A DNA stretch of 5,870 nucleotides. Source: Pseudolysinimonas_A sp044239695 (GTDB taxonomy: Bacteria; Actinomycetota; Actinomycetes; Actinomycetales; Microbacteriaceae). Both the position numbers and the translations under genes were made by a program. The notes under the pieces are model-generated. The model was not told the DNA's origin. It was given only the letters and a program-made list of their open reading frames with translations, and searched no databases. How positions within the stretch are numbered: position 1 is the stretch's first letter; each line of letters begins with the position of its first letter. The stretch lies in the NCBI RefSeq assembly GCF_044239695.1, contig NZ_JBIIAW010000138.1:1-5870 (forward strand). The letters run 5' to 3'. This document shows, one piece after another, positions 1 through 4,340 of this stretch.

Positions 1-729
1 GTCCTTGACGACGGGGGTGTGGCCGATCTCGCCGGCACCCCCCGTCGAGCCGCGGAGTACGACCCCGTCGACCACGAAGCCGGCGCCCACACCGGTACCG
101 ATCGTGACGACGAGGAAGCTGGAGTGGCGACGGCCGACGCCGTAGAGGCGTTCGGCCATCGCGAGTGCGTTGACGTTGTTCTCGACGATGACGGGCAGGC
201 CGAGGTCGCGGCGGAGGGTGGCGCCGAGCGGCACCTGGTTCCAGCCGAGCGGCGTCGAGTCGACGAGTCCGTTGCCCTGGCGGTCGACCGAGCCGGGGAC
301 GCCGACGCCCACGCCGAGCAGCCGGGTGGGGCCGCCGCCCGCGATGAAGCGGCCGAGCAGGCCCACGAGGTCGGCGAGGAAGGTCGAGGCCGAGGCGTCG
401 AACGGTTCGCTCGCGGAGCGCAGCACGACACCGTCGATGCCGACCTCGACGAACGCGACGTGATCGTCGACGACCTTCACCCCGACGGCGCGACCGGCGC
501 TCGCGGCGAGCCCGAGCATGCGCGCCGGACGGCCGCCCTGCGACGGCGAGTGCTCGAGTTCGACGATGAGCCCGTCGGCGAGGAGGTCTTTCGTCAACTG
601 CGTCAGCGACGCGGGCGAGAGGCCGAGCACACGGGCCAGATCCGCGCGGGACGCCGGACCCTGCGCGCCGAGGTGGGCGAGCACGGCCGAACGATTCACG
701 TCGGCACGGCCGGAGGGGCGGATCGCCAT
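1..729 (-). CDS. ROK-family transcriptional repressor, C-terminal part cut by window edge
   Basis: The 243 codons seen, from ATG at 729 to the left edge, give an N-terminal winged helix-turn-helix (about residues 26-72: ASRADLARVLGLSPASLTQL, then a GGRPAR wing) joined to a ROK sugar-kinase-like domain. ROK hallmarks are VGVGVPGSVD (about 139-149), VENNVNALAMAE (182-193), the glycine-rich phosphate loop TIGTGVGAG (209-217) and GEIGHTPV (233-240). The cysteine-rich zinc motif that normally follows lies beyond the edge; family members are roughly 380-400 residues, so about 60% is present. Known relatives (NagC, Mlc, XylR) repress sugar-uptake and catabolic genes and release DNA on binding a sugar. 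The position usually Asp in kinase members (END) is Asn185 here, which favours a sensor over an active kinase. The ATG is chosen because the next residues match the family and the promoter lies 40-68 bases upstream; the ribosome site (GAGAG) is weak. The sugar ligand and target genes cannot be told from this window. Confidence 0.93.
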   Translation of the reverse strand, partial: MAIRPSGRADVNRSAVLAHLGAQGPASRADLARVLGLSPASLTQLTKDLLADGLIVELEHSPSQGGRPARMLGLAASAGRAVGVKVVDDHVAFVEVGIDGVVLRSASEPFDASASTFLADLVGLLGRFIAGGGPTRLLGVGVGVPGSVDRQGNGLVDSTPLGWNQVPLGATLRRDLGLPVIVENNVNALAMAERLYGVGRRHSSFLVVTIGTGVGAGFVVDGVVLRGSTGGAGEIGHTPVVKD

Positions 730-754
730 CGATCACTCTCGTTCGTCGGGGCAC

Positions 755-769
755 TTACTTCAGGAGTAA
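755..769. promoter_or_regulatory. Palindromic operator candidate over the ROK transcription start
   Basis: TTACT-TCAGG-AGTAA is an inverted repeat with perfect 5-base arms and a 5-base spacer. It abuts the -10 hexamer and spans the predicted transcription start. ROK repressors bind AT-rich palindromes of this general kind and many repress their own genes, so autoregulation is the simplest reading. A protein bound here would block RNA polymerase by position alone. That the ROK protein itself binds this site is inferred from location. Confidence 0.6.
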
Positions 770-797
770 ATAAACCAAAGAACGAAGTGGATGTCAA
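769..797 (-). promoter_or_regulatory. Sigma-A-type promoter of the ROK repressor gene
   Basis: On the minus strand there is a perfect -35 TTGACA (797-792), a 17-base spacer and a -10 TTTATT (774-769, 4 of 6 consensus). The predicted transcription start is near 762, giving a leader of about 33 bases before the ATG at 729. This AT-rich patch stands out sharply in very GC-rich surroundings and begins 19 bases after the toxin stop codon. The repressor therefore has its own promoter, although no terminator is visible after the toxin gene, so read-through from upstream is possible. Confidence 0.75.
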
Positions 798-815
798 ACG
801 TGCGGCGGCGACCCC

Positions 816-1184
816 TCAGCGCGCGACGAGAGGGGACCGGATGCGGGCCGCGGCATCGTCGATCTCGATCGAGCCCTGGGCGACGCCGAGCACGAGGTCG
901 AACGCATCATCGGTGCCGAAGTCGTGAGCGAATCCGTTGATCCAGCAGAACAGCACGGTGAGCGTCCAGGCGAGCCGCTTGTTGCCGTCGATCAGCGGAT
1001 GGTTGCGGGCGAGCGACTCGAGGAGCGCAGCCGCCTTCGTCTCGAGGCGCGGGTAGGCCTCGTCGCCCCAGACGGTCGTCGCGGGTCGCGCCAGCGCCGA
1101 GGACAGCAGGCCCGCGTCGCGGACATGGAAGCCCAGGCGCTGGACGACGTGGAGTGCGTCATCCAGCTCGAGATAGGCGGTCAC
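816..1184 (-). CDS. doc: Doc-type Fic-fold toxin of a type II toxin-antitoxin module
   Basis: This 122-residue protein starts at a GTG. It has the Doc version of the Fic motif, HPLIDGNKR at 62-70, with His62, Asp66, Asn68, Lys69 and Arg70. Lysine replaces the second glycine of the AMP-transferring Fic motif HxFxxGNGR, the difference that separates Doc kinases from Fic adenylyltransferases. Upstream lies the conserved Doc stretch YPRLETKAAALLESLARN (44-61). Length matches the family (P1 Doc is 126 residues). P1 Doc phosphorylates elongation factor Tu and halts translation; the same activity here is inferred from the motif. The start GTG overlaps the antitoxin stop (GTGA, 1184-1181), so the two are translationally coupled with the antitoxin made first. 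The module looks intact, with no frameshift or missing motif residue. No mobile-element genes flank it in this window. Confidence 0.9.
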   Translation of the reverse strand: MTAYLELDDALHVVQRLGFHVRDAGLLSSALARPATTVWGDEAYPRLETKAAALLESLARNHPLIDGNKRLAWTLTVLFCWINGFAHDFGTDDAFDLVLGVAQGSIEIDDAAARIRSPLVAR

Positions 1185-1387
1185 GCGTCTTCGAGCCGCG
1201 TCAACAGCTCGGCGTCATGACTCAGCACGAAGTCGAGGCCGGCGTCGACCTCGGCTCGGCGGGAGTGGCGCTCCACGATCCACGACGCCCCCTGGAGCAG
1301 CAGGGCGTGCTTCGAGACGTGCTGCTCGGCCGCGACCGCCTCGAGTCGCGCGTCGAGCTCTTCGGGAATCCGCACGGTGATGGCCAT
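1181..1387 (-). CDS. Ribbon-helix-helix antitoxin partner of the Doc toxin
   Basis: This is a 68-residue protein from the ATG at 1387. Residues 1-9 (MAITVRIPE) form the DNA-contacting beta strand typical of CopG/Arc/MetJ proteins. A helix (about 10-21), a turn (HVSKHA) and a second helix (about 26-41) follow. The tail from 42, acidic and helical (DFVLSHDAELLTRLEDA), is the likely toxin-wrapping segment. The P1 partner of Doc is Phd, a different fold, so this is the RHH-Doc pairing. An in-frame GTG at 1414 would add nine residues. The ATG is preferred because the family motif begins there, the extension would run through the -10 and operator, and the -10 lies exactly six bases upstream with no ribosome-binding site, as in a leaderless transcript. 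It probably binds the operator repeats and represses its own operon. Confidence 0.85.
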   Translation of the reverse strand: MAITVRIPEELDARLEAVAAEQHVSKHALLLQGASWIVERHSRRAEVDAGLDFVLSHDAELLTRLEDA

Positions 1388-1393
1388 GTCGCC

Positions 1394-1424
1394 ATAGTAC
1401 CATTTCGGTACCACCTCGATCGAG
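1394..1424 (-). promoter_or_regulatory. Autoregulated promoter of the toxin-antitoxin operon
   Basis: The minus-strand -10 is TACTAT (1399-1394), six bases before the antitoxin ATG, so transcription should start at or next to the A of the ATG (leaderless). No good -35 is present. The inverted repeat GTACC-N5-GGTAC (1397-1411) overlaps the -10, and the same sequence holds GTACCA twice with an 11-base period (1397-1402, 1408-1413), a spacing that suits RHH dimers bound side by side. A second, perfect 10-base palindrome CTCGATCGAG (1415-1424) occupies the -35 region. Occupancy by antitoxin or toxin-antitoxin complex would block the promoter; this is inferred from position and family behaviour. 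Confidence 0.65.
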
Positions 1425-1432
1425 ACGTGGAT

Positions 1433-2260
1433 CTATTCCGTCAGAGCCGCGGCGCGGATGATCGCGAGCACCCGCACGTCGATCCAGGTGAGATCGTCGG
1501 CGACCCGCATCTCGTAGTTCTCCGCCCCCACCCAGGCGGCGAAGTCGGCGCGCCCCAGGTCGGCAGCCCGGGCGTCGAGCTCCGCCCGCAGGTCGGGGGT
1601 CACCGGCACCCGCTCCGCCTCGGTCGACGCCGTGAGATACAGCTCGTGCAGGTCGCGCAGCCGCAGCAGTTCCTCCACCGGCCGCGGGTGGTCGTCGACC
1701 CGCAGGTCCGCCGCGACGTCGTCGAACCCGCCGTACCCGGCGCCACGACGCACGACGTACACCGCGGCCGACTGGCGCCCGCGCGAATCGCCGCCCGCGG
1801 CATCCCCGGCGGCGAGCGCCGCGAGCAACCGCACGTCGAGAGGGGCCGCCTCGTCGGAGGAGCCCCACGCCTGCTCCATCGCGGCGACGACCTCGGGGCC
1901 GGTGAGGATGTTGCCCTGGATGGCGTACCCGTCGCGCGCGGTCCCGCCGGCCCAGCCGTAGCATCCCGAGCCGGTGAAGGTCGCCGAGCCGCCGTCGGCG
2001 TCGACGATGCCGACCTGCCGGTGCTCGCGGTCCGCATCGTCGGCGAGGAGCCGCTCGAGGGTCGCGGCCGCACTCAGCCCCTGCGCGAGGGCGGCGAGGC
2101 CCTGCGGCTTGTAGGCGGTGTTCGCGAACGACTGGGTGGCGATCGCCCCGACCCCGGCCGCCGCGGCGGGAACGGCCGACCCCACCGCGAGGAACTTCGA
2201 CGCGACGGCGACACCCCACGAGGTGCCGTCGGCCGAGCGGGCGACGATCGAGAAGGTCAT
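1433..2260 (-). CDS. DUF1028 family protein (Ntn-hydrolase-like), function unknown
   Basis: This 275-residue protein starts MTFSIVARS and shows the DUF1028 (PF06267) signature through its first 200 residues: GVAVASKFLAVGSAVP (16-31), GVGAIATQSFAN (36-47), RQVGIVDADG (81-90), the GYAIQGNIL block (111-119), GGDSRGRQSAA (156-166) and DLRVDDHP (185-192). The family is classed with the N-terminal nucleophile hydrolase fold, but no reaction is firmly established; a link to peptidoglycan has been suggested because some members carry a peptidoglycan-binding domain. None is evident here, where the last 80 residues look like a helical extension. There is no signal peptide, so it is probably cytoplasmic. 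The ATG lies 13 bases after the clpX stop, with only a weak ribosome site (GGTCGG). The gene most likely shares the clpX transcript and depends on translation running on from clpX. No terminator is obvious before the toxin-antitoxin promoter. Confidence 0.88.
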   Translation of the reverse strand: MTFSIVARSADGTSWGVAVASKFLAVGSAVPAAAAGVGAIATQSFANTAYKPQGLAALAQGLSAAATLERLLADDADREHRQVGIVDADGGSATFTGSGCYGWAGGTARDGYAIQGNILTGPEVVAAMEQAWGSSDEAAPLDVRLLAALAAGDAAGGDSRGRQSAAVYVVRRGAGYGGFDDVAADLRVDDHPRPVEELLRLRDLHELYLTASTEAERVPVTPDLRAELDARAADLGRADFAAWVGAENYEMRVADDLTWIDVRVLAIIRAAALTE

Positions 2261-2273
2261 CCGACCGGCAGGG

Positions 2274-3551
2274 TCAGGCGGACTTCTCGCGACGCGGCTC
2301 GGAGCGCGGCACGATCGTCGGCGCGGCGTTCTCGAGCACCGCAGCCTTCGTCACGACGACCCGGGCGACGTCGTCGTCGGAGGGCACGTCGAACATGATC
2401 GGGCCGAGCACCTCTTCGAGGATCGCGCGCAGCCCGCGAGCGCCGGTCTGGCGCAGTTTCGCGAGGTCGGCGATCGCTTCGAGGGCATCCTTCTCGAACT
2501 CGAGCTCGACGCCGTCGATCTCGAACATGCGCTGGTACTGGCGCACGAGCGCGTTCTTCGGCTCGGTGAGGATCTGCATGAGCGCGTCCTGGTCGAGCGG
2601 CGACACCGTCGTCACGACGGGCAGGCGGCCGATGAACTCCGGGATGAGGCCGAACTTGTGGAGGTCTTCCGGAAGCACCTCGCTGAACAGCTCCGACTCG
2701 TCGCGCTTGCTGTGCAACGGGGCGCCGAAGCCGATCCCCCGCTTGCCGACTCGCGCCGAGATGATGTCTTCCAGCCCCGCGAAGGCGCCGGCCACGATGA
2801 ACAGCACGTTCGTCGTGTCGATCTGGATGAACTCCTGGTGCGGGTGCTTGCGGCCGCCCTGCGGAGGAACGGAGGCCGTGGTGCCTTCGAGGATCTTCAG
2901 CAGCGCCTGCTGCACGCCCTCGCCCGACACGTCGCGCGTGATCGACGGGTTCTCGGCCTTGCGGGCGATCTTGTCGACCTCGTCGATGTAGATGATGCCC
3001 GTCTCGGCGCGCTTCACGTCGTAGTCGGCGGCCTGGATGAGCTTCAGCAGGATGTTCTCGACATCCTCCCCGACGTACCCGGCCTCGGTGAGCGCGGTGG
3101 CGTCGGCGACCGCGAACGGCACGTTGAGCCGCTTCGCGAGGGTCTGGGCGAGGTAGGTCTTGCCGCAGCCGGTGGGGCCGATCAGCAGGATGTTCGACTT
3201 CTGGATGTCGATGTCGTCGATGACGGCATCCGCCGAGGTCAGGGTGTTGCGGGCGCGGATGCGCTTGTAGTGGTTGTAGACGGCGACGGAGAGGGCCTTC
3301 TTGGCCGGCTCCTGACCGATGACGTACTCCTCGAGGAAGGAGAAGATCTCCTTCGGCTTCGGCAGGTCGAACTCGCTCGTGGCCTCGTCGCCCGACTCGG
3401 CGAGACGCTCTTCGATGATCTCGTTGCAGAGCTCGACGCACTCGTCGCAGATGTAGACGCCCGGTCCGGCGATCAGCTGCTGGACCTGCTTCTGGCTCTT
3501 GCCGCAGAAGGAGCACTTGAGCAGGTCTGCGCTCTCGCCGATCCTCGCCAT
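2274..3551 (-). CDS. clpX: ClpX, ATP-dependent unfoldase subunit of the ClpXP protease
   Basis: The 425-residue protein is complete and matches ClpX in length and order. It has a C4 zinc-binding domain for adaptors and substrates (Cys13, Cys16, Cys35, Cys38), Walker A GPTGCGKT (125-132), pore loop 1 GYVGED (158-163) and Walker B IIYIDEVDK (186-194). Pore loop 2 contains RKHP (234-237). The IGF loop that docks onto ClpP is at 273-275, the arginine finger is Arg309 in EFIGRLP, and sensor 2 is GARGLR (370-375). All catalytic, substrate-gripping and ClpP-docking elements are present, so it should be an active hexameric unfoldase feeding ClpP in the cytoplasm. The ATG is supported by a strong ribosome site six bases away. 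It leads a leftward transcript that probably includes the DUF1028 gene and is divergent from the copper cluster. No clpP gene lies immediately upstream, although clpP and clpX are often close in actinobacteria. Confidence 0.99.
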   Translation of the reverse strand: MARIGESADLLKCSFCGKSQKQVQQLIAGPGVYICDECVELCNEIIEERLAESGDEATSEFDLPKPKEIFSFLEEYVIGQEPAKKALSVAVYNHYKRIRARNTLTSADAVIDDIDIQKSNILLIGPTGCGKTYLAQTLAKRLNVPFAVADATALTEAGYVGEDVENILLKLIQAADYDVKRAETGIIYIDEVDKIARKAENPSITRDVSGEGVQQALLKILEGTTASVPPQGGRKHPHQEFIQIDTTNVLFIVAGAFAGLEDIISARVGKRGIGFGAPLHSKRDESELFSEVLPEDLHKFGLIPEFIGRLPVVTTVSPLDQDALMQILTEPKNALVRQYQRMFEIDGVELEFEKDALEAIADLAKLRQTGARGLRAILEEVLGPIMFDVPSDDDVARVVVTKAAVLENAAPTIVPRSEPRREKSA

Positions 3552-3557
3552 GGCTTT

Positions 3558-3564
3558 CCTCCCC
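3558..3564 (-). promoter_or_regulatory. Ribosome-binding site of clpX
   Basis: On the minus strand GGGGAGG ends six bases before the clpX ATG. It is the strongest Shine-Dalgarno sequence in the window and fixes the clpX start. A second GGAGG copy lies just upstream (3567-3571) at a less suitable distance. Confidence 0.85.
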
Positions 3565-3582
3565 GACCTCCGAATGGAATGG

Positions 3583-3601
3583 GTTCGAGCCTAACCCGAA
3601 C
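3583..3601 (-). promoter_or_regulatory. Candidate clpX promoter with overlapping inverted repeats
   Basis: On the minus strand TAGGCT (3593-3588) is a plausible actinobacterial -10, placing transcription start near 3581 and giving a leader of about 30 bases. No -35 is visible at 16-18 bases, which suits an activator-dependent promoter. GTTCG-N9-CGAAC spans 3583-3601 across the -10. It overlaps a second inverted repeat, GGGTT-N7-AACCC (3581-3597), and is followed by the 8-base palindrome ACGTACGT (3600-3607). In actinobacteria clp genes are commonly activated by ClgR, whose sites have GTTCGC/GCG half-sites; this element is similar but does not match fully, so the assignment is tentative. Confidence 0.4.
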
Positions 3602-3665
3602 GTACGTCCGGGGCTCGCAGCCGGTGCAGAACCCCTCCCGGCGCGCCGCCTCGGCGGTCAGCACC

Positions 3666-3671
3666 TATCGT
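3666..3671 (+). promoter_or_regulatory. -10 element of a leaderless promoter for the copper cluster
   Basis: TATCGT matches 4 of 6 bases of the -10 consensus and lies exactly six bases before the GTG at 3678, so the transcript probably starts at or beside the GTG. No Shine-Dalgarno sequence precedes that codon and no -35 is recognisable. A 12-base palindrome, CCGCCTCGGCGG (3646-3657), sits just upstream, where an activator or repressor could bind. The arrangement repeats the spacing of the antitoxin promoter. Confidence 0.5.
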
Positions 3672-3677
3672 TGAACC

Positions 3678-4256
3678 GTGCAGAGCAGGATGGCGCGGGT
3701 CGCCCGCGGCTGGATCGCGGGGACCTTCGCGACCGGCATCGCCGCGCTCTCCCACGGTCTCGCCGACGGCAGCGCCCCGAGCGCCGTCGCCCTCGGCACC
3801 GCCCTCGTCTTCGCGGGCGTCCTCGGCACCTTCGGCCTCGGACGCCGTCCCTCGCTGCCGCGACTGGCCGTCGTCGTCGCCGGATCCCAGCTCGCGTTCC
3901 ACCTCGTCTTCTCGGGGCTCACCCCCGGCACCGCGACGAGCACCGGGCATCACGGCACTCCGGCCCTCCTCGACCCCGCGGTCGCCCACCACGGCACCGA
4001 CCCGGTGATGTGGATCGCGCACGCCGTCGCTCTGCTCGCCACCCTCGTCTTCCTCCGGCGCGCGGAACTCGCGCTCTGGGGCCTCATCCGGCAGACCGTT
4101 CACGAGGTCGTCGAGGTGGGTCGCCGGGTTCCGGTCGTCTCGGCCGCTCCCCGGGTGTCGCGCCTCCCCTCCCCCACCTGGATCCAGCCCCCGGTCGCGG
4201 AGGTCATCCTCGCGACCCTGCGCGGACGCGGGCCGCCGGTGGCGCTCGGCGCCTGA
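3678..4256 (+). CDS. Histidine-rich four-span membrane protein of the copper cluster, unrecognised family
   Basis: The 192-residue protein starts at GTG, chosen for the leaderless -10 six bases upstream; an ATG four codons later (3690) is the alternative. Four hydrophobic segments are visible, about 11-30, 34-55, 60-80 and 109-128. Histidines fall within or at the ends of three (His26, His75, His115), and the loop between the third and fourth carries two HH pairs (91-92, 104-105) with a further His at 142. The C-terminal 60 residues are basic and proline-rich, ending RGRGPPVALGA. I do not recognise a named family. It lies immediately ahead of YcnI and CopC genes on the same strand, so a role in binding or moving copper at the membrane is a reasonable inference. 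There is no CxxC or CPx motif, so it is not a P-type ATPase or a classical metallochaperone. The coding call is firm; the function is open. Confidence 0.8.
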   Translation: MQSRMARVARGWIAGTFATGIAALSHGLADGSAPSAVALGTALVFAGVLGTFGLGRRPSLPRLAVVVAGSQLAFHLVFSGLTPGTATSTGHHGTPALLDPAVAHHGTDPVMWIAHAVALLATLVFLRRAELALWGLIRQTVHEVVEVGRRVPVVSAAPRVSRLPSPTWIQPPVAEVILATLRGRGPPVALGA

Positions 4257-4340
4257 CCCGTTCCCCGGAACCCGGGTCTTCGGCGCATGCGATCCTCCCG
4301 ATCCGGCGGGTTCACATTCGTAGAAAGCAGAAGATCCACC
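4257..4340 (+). promoter_or_regulatory. Intergenic leader of ycnI with inverted repeats
   Basis: These 84 bases separate the membrane protein gene from ycnI. GTTCC-CC-GGAAC (4260-4271) is a short palindrome. GAACCCG (4268-4274) is the reverse complement of CGGGTTC (4307-4313) across 32 bases, so a stem could close most of the leader. No U-run follows, so a standard terminator is not supported, and I see no clear promoter. The ycnI ribosome site is weak (AGAAGA, 4329-4334). The repeats could be attenuating RNA structure or a regulator-binding site. Confidence 0.35.

Noticed and set aside
19..927. 302-residue open frame on the plus strand
   Set aside because: It is the antisense shadow of the ROK gene and runs into the toxin gene. 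Its composition is Arg-, Ala- and Asp-rich with no domain, and the opposite strand has clear family motifs.
730..1432. Signs that the toxin-antitoxin module is a recent mobile insertion
   Set aside because: I saw no flanking direct repeats, integrase or transposase, and base composition is like that of the neighbours. Transfer is possible but not supported within this window.
1215..2219. 334-residue minus-strand frame in another phase of the DUF1028 and antitoxin region
   Set aside because: It is dominated by Arg and Gly and overlaps two genes with recognisable domains.
1154..2398. 414-residue open frame on the plus strand
   Set aside because: It crosses three genes (antitoxin, DUF1028, end of clpX) in antisense, has low-complexity Arg-rich content and ends in a run of arginines. 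It is a product of high GC content.
2118..3674. 518-residue open frame on the plus strand, longer than clpX itself
   Set aside because: It is antisense to clpX, which carries every expected motif. The repeated Leu-Asp-Asp-Val pattern reflects reverse-complemented GC-rich codons.
4257..4313. Rho-independent terminator after the membrane protein gene
   Set aside because: Short palindromes exist but no U-run follows, and the gene order suggests a continuing operon.
4287..4340. Earlier ATG for ycnI adding 18 residues
   Set aside because: The extra residues would precede a well-formed signal peptide (MKKSTK then a hydrophobic core), and the ATG at 4341 has a possible ribosome site.
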